This document shows, in pieces, positions 42,332 through 50,427 of a stretch of 64,000 bases of DNA; positions within the stretch are counted from its first letter, which is position 1, and each line of letters opens with the position of its first letter. The translations under genes and the position numbers were made by a program. Source of the DNA: Marinobacter maroccanus (GTDB taxonomy: Bacteria > Pseudomonadota > Gammaproteobacteria > Pseudomonadales > Oleiphilaceae). The DNA lies in contig NZ_PSSX01000003.1 in assembly GCF_002933275.1 (NCBI RefSeq), positions 284,970-348,969 of the forward strand, given 5' to 3'. A model generated the notes under the pieces. That model did no database searches. It was not told where the DNA came from and saw only the letters and a program-made list of their open reading frames with translations.

Positions 42332-45097
42332 ATGTCCGCCTCAGCCCTGGCCGAACCCCGGCCAACGTCCCGCACCGATACCGAATCCCTTCAGGTCATC
42401 AAACGCAACGGCACACTGGTAGGCTTCGATCCGTCGAAGATCAGCATTGCCGTGACCAAAGCGTTCCTCGCTGTTGAGGGTGACAAGGCCGCCGGTTCTG
42501 CCCGGATCAACGATGCCGTACGCCGGGTCACCGACCAAGTTATCCAGGCCATCGGCCGTCGCCTTAAAGCCGGTGGCAAGGTGCATATCGAAGACATTCA
42601 GGATCAGGTGGAACTGTCCCTGATGCGGGCTGAAGAGCAGAAGGTAGCCCGCGCCTATGTGCTTTACCGGGAAGAGCATGCCCGCGAGCGTGCCCGCCAT
42701 GCGCCGGTGGAGGCCCATCCGCACTTGACCGTGAAAAAAGCCGGCGGCGAGATCGCTCCGTTGGATCTGGGCCTGATGAAACTGCAGGTGGAACAGGCGG
42801 CCACGGGGCTGGAAGGCATTGATGGCGATTCCCTGGTGGACGATGCACTAACCAACCTTTACGACGGCATTGCCGAGGAAGACGTGCTGTCGGCATTGAT
42901 CATGACCGCCCGCAGCCGTATCGAGCGGGAGCCGGATTACAGCGCGGTGACAGCACGCCTGCTCCTGGAACAGCTGCGGCTGGAGAACGCGTTGGCACTG
43001 GACCTGCCACGGGACTTGCCGCTGGCGGAGGTCTATCCACAGGCTCTGGAGTCATTCATCCACGCCGGAATCCGTTATGAGCTTCTAGACGAGGCCCTTG
43101 CCGCTTTTGATCTGGAACGCCTTGGCGCTGCGCTGAAGCCAGAGCGTGACCTGCAATTCGGCTTCCTGGGTCTGCAAACCCTGTACGACCGGTACTTCCT
43201 GCACTGGAACAAGGCCCGCCTTGAGCTGCCCCAGGTATTTTTCATGCGCGTCGCCATGGGCCTTGCCCTGCGCGAAGACGACCCGAATGCCCGCGCTATC
43301 GAGTTCTACAACCTGCTGTCGTCGTTTGACTACATGGCCTCCACACCCACCCTGTTTAACAGCGGTACCCGCCATTCCCAGCTGTCGTCCTGTTACCTGA
43401 CCACGGTGGGCGACGATCTTGAAGACATCTACGGCGCCATCCGCGACAACGCCATGCTGTCGAAATGGGCCGGCGGCCTGGGCAACGACTGGACGCCGGT
43501 ACGGGCGCTCGGCTCCCACATCAAGGGCACCAACGGCCAGAGCCAGGGCGTGGTGCCGTTCCTGAAAGTGGTAAACGACACCGCCGTGGCGGTCAACCAG
43601 GGCGGCAAGCGCAAGGGCGCCGTATGCGCCTACTTGGAAAGCTGGCACCTGGACATCGAGGAGTTCCTGGAGCTGCGCAAGAACACCGGAGACGAACGCC
43701 GGCGCACCCACGACATGAACACCGCCAACTGGGTGCCCGACCTGCTGATCGAACGCATGCGCGAAGACCGGGACTGGACCCTGTTCTCCCCGAGTGATGC
43801 GCCGGATTTGCACGACCTTTACGGCAACGCCTTCCGTGAACGCTACGAGCATTACGAGACGCTGGCGGAGCAGGGCAGGATCAAGCTGTTCAAGAAAATC
43901 CCGGCCAAGCAGCTCTGGCGCAAGATGCTCACCGTACTGTTCGAAACCGGTCACCCCTGGATCACCTTCAAGGACCCGTGCAACCTGCGCTCTCCCCAGC
44001 AACACCGGGGCGTGGTGCACAGCTCCAACCTGTGCACGGAAATTACCCTGAACACCAGCGCCGATGAAATTGCAGTGTGCAACCTGGGCTCCGTGAACCT
44101 GGCGGCTCATATCGCCAATGGCGAGCTGGATGTTCAGCGCCTGGAACAAACGGTGAATACCGCCGTGCGCATGCTCGATAACGTTATCGACATCAACTAC
44201 TACGCCGTGCCCCAGGCCCGCAATTCCAACGTCAAGCATCGCCCGGTCGGTCTTGGCCTCATGGGCTTCCAGGATGCGCTCTATCAACTGGGCCTGCCCT
44301 ATTCCAGCCCGGAAGCGGTGGAGTTTGCTGACCTTGCCATGGAGCAGCTCAGCTATTTCGCCATTCGCGCCTCCGCCACGCTGGCAGGCGAACGGGGATC
44401 CTACGAAAGCTACGAGGGCTCCCTCTGGCACCAAGGCATCCTGCCGATCGACTCCATCAACCTGCTGAAAGAAAACCGCAGGGAAGGGGACCTGTCCGTG
44501 AACACCAACGCCCGCCTGGACTGGTCGCCTTTACGTGAACTGATCGCCAAGAACGGCATGCGCAACAGCAACGTGATGGCCATCGCGCCCACGGCAACCA
44601 TCTCCAACATCGTGGGCGTGTCCCAGTCCATCGAGCCGGCGTACCAGAACCTGTTCGTGAAATCGAACCTCTCCGGCGAGTTCACAGTGGTCAATCCCTC
44701 CCTGGTCCGCGACCTCAAGGCCGAAGGCCTATGGGACAACGTGATGGTGAACGACCTCAAATACTTCGACGGTTCCGTGCAACAGATCGACCGTATTCCG
44801 GCGGTACTGAAAGCCCGCTACGCCACCGCCTTCGAGATCGATGCGCGATGGTTGGTGGAAGCCGCTGCCCGCCGCCAGAAATGGCTCGACCAGGCCCAGA
44901 GCCTGAACCTGTACATGGCCGAGCCCAGCGGCAAAAAGCTGGATGCCCTGTACCAGCTGGCCTGGGAGCGTGGTCTGAAAACCACCTACTACCTGCGCTC
45001 ACTGGGCGCCACCGGCGCCGAGAAAACCGCCCCGGTTGCAGCGCCACAGCCACAGGTATGCAGCATCGACGACCCGGACTGCGAAGCCTGTCAGTAG
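42332..45097 (+). CDS. nrdA: Ribonucleoside-diphosphate reductase class I, subunit alpha
   Basis: Large catalytic subunit making deoxynucleotides. The 921-aa protein has two N-terminal ATP-cone modules (about 20-110 and 125-215; the first, VIKRNGTLVGFDPSKI, looks intact), like the two-cone NrdA of Pseudomonas. The catalytic core has Cys354 in SQLSSCYL and the triad Asn566, Cys568 and Glu570 in NLCTEITL. The redox-relay tail ends with Cys910, Cys917 and Cys920. The start at 42332 is fixed by AGGAGA 6 bases upstream. A B12 riboswitch and a REP pair lie upstream. Confidence 0.96.
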   Translation: MSASALAEPRPTSRTDTESLQVIKRNGTLVGFDPSKISIAVTKAFLAVEGDKAAGSARINDAVRRVTDQVIQAIGRRLKAGGKVHIEDIQDQVELSLMRAEEQKVARAYVLYREEHARERARHAPVEAHPHLTVKKAGGEIAPLDLGLMKLQVEQAATGLEGIDGDSLVDDALTNLYDGIAEEDVLSALIMTARSRIEREPDYSAVTARLLLEQLRLENALALDLPRDLPLAEVYPQALESFIHAGIRYELLDEALAAFDLERLGAALKPERDLQFGFLGLQTLYDRYFLHWNKARLELPQVFFMRVAMGLALREDDPNARAIEFYNLLSSFDYMASTPTLFNSGTRHSQLSSCYLTTVGDDLEDIYGAIRDNAMLSKWAGGLGNDWTPVRALGSHIKGTNGQSQGVVPFLKVVNDTAVAVNQGGKRKGAVCAYLESWHLDIEEFLELRKNTGDERRRTHDMNTANWVPDLLIERMREDRDWTLFSPSDAPDLHDLYGNAFRERYEHYETLAEQGRIKLFKKIPAKQLWRKMLTVLFETGHPWITFKDPCNLRSPQQHRGVVHSSNLCTEITLNTSADEIAVCNLGSVNLAAHIANGELDVQRLEQTVNTAVRMLDNVIDINYYAVPQARNSNVKHRPVGLGLMGFQDALYQLGLPYSSPEAVEFADLAMEQLSYFAIRASATLAGERGSYESYEGSLWHQGILPIDSINLLKENRREGDLSVNTNARLDWSPLRELIAKNGMRNSNVMAIAPTATISNIVGVSQSIEPAYQNLFVKSNLSGEFTVVNPSLVRDLKAEGLWDNVMVNDLKYFDGSVQQIDRIPAVLKARYATAFEIDARWLVEAAARRQKWLDQAQSLNLYMAEPSGKKLDALYQLAWERGLKTTYYLRSLGATGAEKTAPVAAPQPQVCSIDDPDCEACQ

Positions 45098-45109
45098 GTT
45101 TTTGATGCC

Positions 45110-45194
45110 GTAGGTCGGATTAGCGGAGCGTAATCCGACAACCAAGCCAGAGTTCAGGAACAAAGTCGGATTACGCTCCGCTAATCCGACCTAC
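45110..45194. repeat. Paired REP-type palindromes (BIME) between nrdA and nrdB
   Basis: Inverted pair of the same palindromic unit seen before nrdA (left 45110-45140, right 45165-45194), with GCGGAGCG in the hairpin tips. It occupies most of the 133-base gap between the two subunit genes. On the mRNA it could form strong stem-loops that alter the nrdA to nrdB expression ratio or protect the 3' end of the nrdA message. Confidence 0.88.
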
Positions 45195-45230
45195 GAACAT
45201 CACGAGCACCGGAATTCAGAGGTAAGAGTT

Positions 45231-46289
45231 ATGCTCAACTGGGACGACGAACCAACCACTCAAACCAAACCGACAAACACAGAGGGCCCAGCCCCGGTCA
45301 ACGTCGATGACAAACGCGTCATCAACGGCGAGACCGACATCAACCAACTGGCTCCGTTCAAGTACCCCTGGGCCTGGGAGTACTTCATGAACGCCAATAA
45401 AAACCACTGGACCCCCCTGGATGTGAACATGGCTCAAGACGTCCATGACTATCATCACCGGCTGACCGCGTCAGAAAAGCACGTCTACGAGAACGTGTTG
45501 GCGTACCTCACCACGTCGGACATCCTGGCCATGCGCAACATCGGCCTGGCGGTGATGGAAAAGATGAGCGCGCCGGAGCTGCAGATCTACCAGGCCAGAC
45601 AGGTGTACGAAGAAGCCATGCACACCTGGGCTTACCAGCACTGCATCGAAACCCTCAACCTGGACCAGAGCGAAATCTACAACCGTTACCGCGTGGTGCC
45701 CGCCATCAACGGCAAGATCCAGATTGCCAACCGCCGGCTGGATGCGGCCATGCGTCCGGACATGAACCTGCGTAACAAGGACGACCTGCAGGAATTCATC
45801 ATGTCCTACCTGTTCTTTGCGGCGGTGTTTGAGGGCACCTGGTTCTACAACGGCTTCAGCCCCATCTTCGCCCTCCAGCGCCGGGGCCTGATGCGTGGCA
45901 CCGGCGAGCAGCTACAGTACATCCTGCGGGACGAGGCCATGCACTTCTCCTTCGGCCTGAAGGTGGTGAACCAGATCGTGGAGGAGGAGAACATCACCTT
46001 CGATCCGAAGGCTGTGCGTGAGATGTGGGACGAATCCGAGGCCGCGGAGAAGGCCTATGCGAACTACATCCTGCGGGATCCGATACTTGGTTACTCCGCG
46101 GAATATCACAGCGAACAGTTCCGCTTCGTGGCCAACCGCCGTGCCCGAACGGTTGGTCTGGAAGAGCCGTTCCCGGGTGCGAAGAACGTCTCGCCATGGC
46201 TGGACGAACAGGCCACCCTGCGCAAGGAGAAAAACTTCTTCGAAACCCGGGTGATCGAGTATCAGACGGGGGCGCAGTTGGAGTGGTGA
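45231..46289 (+). CDS. nrdB: Ribonucleoside-diphosphate reductase class I, subunit beta
   Basis: Holds the metal centre and tyrosyl radical used by NrdA. The 352-aa protein keeps the class Ia ligand spacing: Asp97, Glu128, His131 and radical Tyr135 in EEAMHTWAY. These align with Asp84, Glu115, His118 and Tyr122 of E. coli. The second metal Glu lies in FFAAVFEGTW and a His follows in RDEAMHFSFG. A REP pair separates it from nrdA. Transcript from the same riboswitch-controlled promoter is likely. Confidence 0.96.
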   Translation: MLNWDDEPTTQTKPTNTEGPAPVNVDDKRVINGETDINQLAPFKYPWAWEYFMNANKNHWTPLDVNMAQDVHDYHHRLTASEKHVYENVLAYLTTSDILAMRNIGLAVMEKMSAPELQIYQARQVYEEAMHTWAYQHCIETLNLDQSEIYNRYRVVPAINGKIQIANRRLDAAMRPDMNLRNKDDLQEFIMSYLFFAAVFEGTWFYNGFSPIFALQRRGLMRGTGEQLQYILRDEAMHFSFGLKVVNQIVEEENITFDPKAVREMWDESEAAEKAYANYILRDPILGYSAEYHSEQFRFVANRRARTVGLEEPFPGAKNVSPWLDEQATLRKEKNFFETRVIEYQTGAQLEW

Positions 46290-46293
46290 GGGC

Positions 46294-46551
46294 TTACTGA
46301 CCGCTAGCCGAGCGGATGTCGGTTCCCCGCTTCAGGAGTTCCGTGGCAAAGGTATGTCGAAAGGTGTGGCAGCCAGCGCGCTTACCAATGCCGGCTTCCT
46401 GTGCAGCCGCGACATTACGATGTACAGCGAGCCAGGTCAGAAACTCATTGACCTCTCTGGGCCCCATATCGCGAGGGTGTTTTCCTTTCATTCGTCCCGG
46501 CTCCCTGCCAATACTGTTTATTCGTACAGCATTGTTGGTGGCGTGGATCAC
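46294..46551 (-). pseudogene. Integron integrase (IntI-type tyrosine recombinase) relic
   Basis: The 85-codon frame joins two distant parts of an integron integrase. [20 protein letters not shown] is the N-terminal core-binding region, and [18 protein letters not shown] is the C-terminal region with the second catalytic Arg box (HxxR). By comparison with IntI proteins of about 320 aa, roughly 190 residues between them are missing. The frame stops at [10 protein letters not shown], before the catalytic Tyr. The first 20 codons look degraded. It is on the minus strand, facing away from the cassettes, as a true intI would be. Confidence 0.8.
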
Positions 46552-46704
46552 AGATGTTAAATGATTACATGGAAAGGCAGTGTGTAGTGGGCGAACTTGT
46601 TGTTTTATAAATTTATGGGCACTGCGTTCTGTGATCCAGAAGCTGTAAAAACGAAGCGGTCAATTTTCTGCAATCATGAAGCGCTCTGTTTAATTGCTGT
46701 TAAA

Positions 46705-46959
46705 TCAGTAGTGATAACGGAGCTGGGCGATAAGCAAAGCGTCATCCGTGACTTTGTAAACTATTCGGTGTTCTTCGTTGATTCGCCGGGACCAGTAGCC
46801 GGCGAGGCTGTGTTTGAGGGGCTCTGGTTTGCCAACACCTTCGAACGGTTCTCGCTTGGTCTCTTTGATCAGCTTGTTGATTCGGTTAAGAATCTTTTTG
46901 TCGGTTTTCTGCCAGTACAGATAGTCTTCCCAGGCGTTCTCGGAGAAGATCAGTTTCAT
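46705..46959 (-). CDS. yoeB: Txe/YoeB family addiction-module toxin
   Basis: Ribosome-dependent mRNA endonuclease. The 84-aa protein matches E. coli YoeB in length and pattern (NAWEDYLYW, KPEPLKHSLAGYWSRRI, EEHRIVY) and keeps the catalytic Glu, Arg and terminal His-Tyr (RYHY). Its start overlaps the yefM stop by 4 bases, the normal coupling. It lies inside an integron cassette in the reverse direction. Confidence 0.95.
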   Translation of the reverse strand: MKLIFSENAWEDYLYWQKTDKKILNRINKLIKETKREPFEGVGKPEPLKHSLAGYWSRRINEEHRIVYKVTDDALLIAQLRYHY

Positions 46960-47207
46960 TCAAGCAGTTCCTTTTCCTGACCACCGCCTTGTTCCAGTTC
47001 GGCAACGGATTCCAGCAAACGCCGTGCGTTTTTCGGTGCGCGCAGAAGGTATGCCGTTTCTTGCAGCGCCTCGTAGTCCTCCAGGGAGATCATAACCACT
47101 GACTGGGACTTGCTCCGGGTAATGATCACAGGGGAATGGTCTTCACAGACCTGCTCCATGGTTTTTGCTAGGTTAGTTCTAGCGGCTGTGTAGCTGATGG
47201 CATCCAT
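46956..47207 (-). CDS. yefM: YefM/Phd-family antitoxin
   Basis: An 83-aa antitoxin pairing with YoeB. The N-terminal Phd/YefM DNA-binding fold (DAISYTAARTNLAKTMEQVCEDHSP) also represses the operon. The C-terminal part (EETAYLLRAPKNARRLLESV pattern) is the toxin-binding tail. The start at 47207 is supported by AGGAG 7 bases upstream; the longer frame to 47282 would run through the attC site. The promoter must lie between 47208 and the attC. Confidence 0.93.
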   Translation of the reverse strand: MDAISYTAARTNLAKTMEQVCEDHSPVIITRSKSQSVVMISLEDYEALQETAYLLRAPKNARRLLESVAELEQGGGQEKELLE

Positions 47208-47261
47208 AAGGTTGCTCCTGTACAGGATGTTGAACATGGTCAGGATACCGTACGTCAGAGG

Positions 47262-47339
47262 ATTTAACAATCGGCTGCACAACGACCGGTTTTCCGCCGC
47301 TTCGCAGCTCCAAACCGGCGCATGAGCCGGGCGTTAAAT
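47262..47339 (+). other. attC-like integron recombination site 1
   Basis: A 78-base imperfect palindrome bounded by ATTTAAC (47262-47268, R'') and GTTAAAT (47333-47339, R'), with predicted exchange after G47333. Inside are the L-type arms (CGGCT with AGCCG) and a central stem (CCGGTTT with AAACCGG) around the core CCGCCGCTTCGCAGCTCC. Orientation matches cassettes read away from the integrase relic. Confidence 0.82.
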
Positions 47340-47405
47340 TCTTTTGCTGCACCCCAGCCGACTATGCTGTAATACACTGTAGTCACTAGCATTGAGGGTA
47401 CAGTC

Positions 47406-47678
47406 ATGGGCGTCACTACCGTTCGTCTTCAGGCAGAAGTTGAACAACATCTGGAAGCAATCGCCGGCAGACTCCATCGGAGTAAAGGCTGGGTGATCAA
47501 TCAGGCGCTATCAGAATATATTGAAAAGCAGCAGCGTGAGCAGGAGCGTTGGCAGCAAACGCTGGAGGCAATGGAGTCGGCTGCCCAGGGAAAGGTGGTC
47601 GATGCTAGCGAGGTCCATAGCTGGCTCAATAGCTGGGGAACTGAAAACGAGCAGGATGCACCGAGGTCAGGTAAGTGA
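47406..47678 (+). CDS. Ribbon-helix-helix (CopG/ParD-like) antitoxin
   Basis: A 90-aa protein with an N-terminal RHH DNA-binding fold (TTVRLQAEVEQHLEAIAGRLHRSKGWVINQALSEYI, given here as residues 4-39) and a charged C-terminal tail that would wrap the toxin. Its stop overlaps the GTG start of the toxin gene (GTGA). This is a typical type II toxin-antitoxin pair, carried in integron cassette two. Confidence 0.9.
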   Translation: MGVTTVRLQAEVEQHLEAIAGRLHRSKGWVINQALSEYIEKQQREQERWQQTLEAMESAAQGKVVDASEVHSWLNSWGTENEQDAPRSGK

Positions 47679-47956
47679 AACTGGTTTACACGGACGAAGC
47701 CATCGAAGATTTGAAGCGCCTCAGAGAGTTTATCGCGGTTCACAATCCTTCTGCGGCAGGCAGGGTAGCCACAGAACTGGTTAGCAAAATCGAATTACTA
47801 CCAGACTTCCCCAGAATGGGAACACCGGTTGAAATGGCACCGGTACCTGATTCCATCCGCGACATGGTCTTTGGCAAGTACGTTGTTCGCTACTCCGTAC
47901 ATGTCAGTGCCATCATCATTCTACGGGTATGGCACGAGCTGGAAGGTGAACGATAG
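47675..47956 (+). CDS. ParE/RelE superfamily toxin
   Basis: A 93-aa toxin with the family pattern YTDEAIEDLKRLREFIAVHNP, a PRMGTPV turn and the C-terminal strand block YVVRYSVHVSAIIILRVWHELE. ParE-type gyrase poisoning is more likely than mRNA cleavage because the RelE catalytic residues are not obvious, but this is not certain. It starts with GTG overlapping the antitoxin stop. It ends just before attC site 2. Confidence 0.92.
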   Translation: MKLVYTDEAIEDLKRLREFIAVHNPSAAGRVATELVSKIELLPDFPRMGTPVEMAPVPDSIRDMVFGKYVVRYSVHVSAIIILRVWHELEGER

Positions 47957-47958
47957 CA

Positions 47959-48035
47959 ATTTAACGAGCCGCTGTTTTCGGACAGTTTTCCACCGCTGCG
48001 CGGTTCCAAAACTGCCGCAAAGCTCCGCGTTAGCA
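47959..48035 (+). other. attC-like integron recombination site 2
   Basis: A 77-base imperfect palindrome from ATTTAAC (47959-47965) to GTTAGCA (48029-48035). A perfect inner stem pairs CAGTTTT with AAAACTG around CCACCGCTGCGCGGTTCC. Its skeleton (TTTTCC-R-CCGCT-K-CGC then TCCAAA) is nearly the same as attC site 1, as expected of sites from one host lineage. The R' core deviates slightly from GTTRRRY. Confidence 0.78.
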
Positions 48036-48160
48036 CTCAGAGAGGAAATGAATGTTTGTTGCGGTTTTGCCGACCAGTCTCCCGTAGTCCCAACCAGGAC
48101 TAACTGACAGCCTTCCCCTGTTCAGCAAGAAGCGCAACCTTCTTCACGTCATATCTCACA

Positions 48161-50263
48161 TCAGGCTGCGCGTACTGCTACCCTCGTACCATTGAACGCC
48201 GCATTCCCGGTCAGTGCGTCAATGCGCCGGGAATCGGTGACGTCGTTCATGCTCACGCCGGGTTGCCCCTGGGCGATCGACATGGCGGTGTCCGGCCGGT
48301 TATGGCCCCAGCCCTGGGGCATGCTGATGACGCCTTCGAACATATCGTCGTCGATTTCCACCGGCAGCTGGATGCTACCAGTGGCGGAACTGACGGTTGC
48401 CAACTGCCCGTCCTCAAGCCCGAGTTTGCCGGCATCTGAGGCGTTCATCTGCAAGGTGCACGGGTTCTTGCCTTTTACCAGCCGGTGGGAGTTCTGGGTC
48501 CAGGTGTTGTGGCTTCGGGGCAGGCGGCGGCTGATCAGGGTGAACGGATAGTCGCTGTTCTGATTTGCCTGCAACAGGCCCGAGGCATCCAGGCGTTTCA
48601 GATCGTTCAGATACAGCTCGGGAGCAACCTGGATCTTGCCGTCTTCGGTCTGGATGCGCTGCTCCAGACAGGGTTGCAGGGGGCCCAGATCCACGCCATG
48701 GGGGCTGGCTTTCAGGGTTTCGAGGCTCATGCCCTCTTTACCGTAGGTGCCGTGTTTCAGGCCAAGATCCAGCATCGCTTCCGGGGTCACACCGTCGTCT
48801 TCCAGGCCGGTCAGCTGCAGGGCCAGATCCCGGAGGATTTCCCAGTCGTGTTTCTGGTTCGGCGCTTTCTCGAACATCGGTTCCGAGAACTTGGCGGTGT
48901 TGCGAACGGCGAAGGAGTTGAAGAAGACATCAAAGTGGGGCACTTCCAGCCCGATCGTTGCCGGCAGGATGATGTTCGCATGGCGGGCGGTCTCGTTCAG
49001 GTAGATATCCACCGACACCATGAAATCCAGGGCATCGAAGGCTTCTTCCAGGCGGGCTCCTCCGGGAGCGGACAGCACGGGGTTGCCGGCAATGGTGATC
49101 ATCGCGCGGATCTGGCCGTCGCCCGGGGTCAGGATCTCATCGGCCAGGGTGGCCACAGGGAACTCGTTGTTGAAGTAGGGGAGTTTTCGCACCCGGGATT
49201 CGTAGCGGCCATAGGAACTGGGCTTGCCTTTTTTGTCCCGCACCAGATCAAAGGCCGGCTGGGGGAACATGGCGCCACCGCGGCTATCGAAGTTGCCGGT
49301 GAGAATGTTCAGCACGTTGTTCAGCCACTGGCACAGGCCGCCGAAGGACTGGGTTGAGGCGCCCATGCGGCTGTAGCAAACGGCGCTTTTGGCAGCTGCC
49401 ATATCGCGTGCCAGCTCCCGAATGGCGTCGGCGCTCATACCACAGGCGTCCGCCACGGTTTCCGGGGAATAGGGTTTTACCGCATCGGCCAGTGGCTCCA
49501 GCCCGTCGATCCGGTCTTCCAGGTGGCCCAGGGTAACCAGCTGTTCCTCAAACAACGCGTGGACCAACGCCAGCATGAACAGGGCATCGGTTTCCGGGCG
49601 GATAAACAGGTGCTGGTCGGCCTTTTTCGCGGTCTCGGTGCGGCGTGGATCAACCACCACCACCTTGCCACCGCGTTGCTGGATGGCTTTCAGGCGTTTG
49701 CCCACCCCGGGCGCGGTCATCAGGCTGCCGTTGGATACAATCGGGTTGGCGCCGATGATCAGCATGAAATCTGTGTGGTCGATGTCCGGCACCGGAATCA
49801 GCATGCCGGCGCCGAGCATGTAATTGGAGGCCACGTGATGTGGCAACTGGTCGGCGGAGGCGGAGCTGTAGCGGTTATTGGTGCCCAGCGCCTTGAAGAA
49901 CCGCGGCAGCATGATAGCGTTGCCAAAGTTGTGGGCGTTCGGATTGCCCAGATAAACCCCGACCGCATCCTGCCCATGTTCCTGCTGGATGGCCCGGAAA
50001 CGGGAGGCGATTTCACTAAAAGCCTCATCCCAGCTGATTTCCTGCCAGCCGTCGGCGGTGCGGCGCATGGGTGTTTTCAGGCGGTCCTCGTCGTTGTAGA
50101 AATCCTGCAGTGCGACCGCTTTCGGGCAGATATGGCCGTGGCTGAACGGGTCGTTGTTGTCGCCCTTGATAGACAGGATGTCGTTTCCCCGATGCTTGAT
50201 TTCGAGGCCACACATGGCTTCACAGATGTTGCAGGTGCGGTAATGGGTCTGGGTGTCGGTCAT
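48161..50263 (-). CDS. Molybdopterin-dependent oxidoreductase (formate dehydrogenase-like)
   Basis: A 700-aa member of the DMSO-reductase/formate dehydrogenase superfamily, binding bis-MGD and one 4Fe-4S cluster. Cluster ligands are Cys11, Cys14, Cys18 and Cys46 (CNICEAMC...HICPKA). Molybdopterin-binding blocks such as GANPIVSNGSLM and the C-terminal dinucleotide-binding domain (HRLVKGKNPCTLQMNASDA) follow. There is no twin-arginine signal, so it is cytosolic. It stands alone, without electron-transfer partners, and the substrate is unknown. The start is ATG 50263; a GTG at 50272 is also in frame. Confidence 0.88.
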   Translation of the reverse strand: MTDTQTHYRTCNICEAMCGLEIKHRGNDILSIKGDNNDPFSHGHICPKAVALQDFYNDEDRLKTPMRRTADGWQEISWDEAFSEIASRFRAIQQEHGQDAVGVYLGNPNAHNFGNAIMLPRFFKALGTNNRYSSASADQLPHHVASNYMLGAGMLIPVPDIDHTDFMLIIGANPIVSNGSLMTAPGVGKRLKAIQQRGGKVVVVDPRRTETAKKADQHLFIRPETDALFMLALVHALFEEQLVTLGHLEDRIDGLEPLADAVKPYSPETVADACGMSADAIRELARDMAAAKSAVCYSRMGASTQSFGGLCQWLNNVLNILTGNFDSRGGAMFPQPAFDLVRDKKGKPSSYGRYESRVRKLPYFNNEFPVATLADEILTPGDGQIRAMITIAGNPVLSAPGGARLEEAFDALDFMVSVDIYLNETARHANIILPATIGLEVPHFDVFFNSFAVRNTAKFSEPMFEKAPNQKHDWEILRDLALQLTGLEDDGVTPEAMLDLGLKHGTYGKEGMSLETLKASPHGVDLGPLQPCLEQRIQTEDGKIQVAPELYLNDLKRLDASGLLQANQNSDYPFTLISRRLPRSHNTWTQNSHRLVKGKNPCTLQMNASDAGKLGLEDGQLATVSSATGSIQLPVEIDDDMFEGVISMPQGWGHNRPDTAMSIAQGQPGVSMNDVTDSRRIDALTGNAAFNGTRVAVRAA

Positions 50264-50427
50264 GGCAAACACTCGGTCCGGATATTGTCATTATTGGTTC
50301 TGGCAGTGTGGCACAAGCCGGCGAAAAATCAGACGGTCATAATTCACATAAAACCGGTCAATCCCGCCAAATGATGTTTCTGCCCGTGGCTGAAAGACAG
50401 TTTTGTTTTTCATCATACAATAGCGCC

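Larger units (their letters stand above)
46294..48035. mobile_element. Decayed chromosomal integron with two toxin-antitoxin cassettes
   Basis: The classic integron geometry is preserved: a leftward integrase relic at 46294-46551, then rightward-ordered cassettes each closed by an attC-like site (47262-47339 and 47959-48035). GTTAAAT at 46556-46562, just outside the integrase relic, fits an attI or first-cassette junction core (GTTRRRY). Cassette one would span about 46557-47333 and holds yefM-yoeB on the minus strand. Cassette two would span about 47334-48029 and holds an RHH antitoxin and a ParE/RelE toxin on the plus strand. The block sits between nrdB and a molybdoenzyme gene. The integrase is clearly non-functional, so the array should be frozen unless another integrase acts on it. 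Confidence 0.8.

Noticed and set aside
43085..44434. A 449-codon minus-strand open frame
   Set aside because: It is antisense to the catalytic core of nrdA and has shadow-like composition.
46696..46705. A second GTTAAAT sequence as an additional cassette boundary
   Set aside because: No attC partner is near it and it overlaps the yoeB stop; the core alone is too short to mean anything.
48049..48108. A 19-codon ORF after attC site 2 with an AGAGGAA ribosome-like site
   Set aside because: Too short and without recognisable features; it could be debris of a third cassette but cannot be supported.
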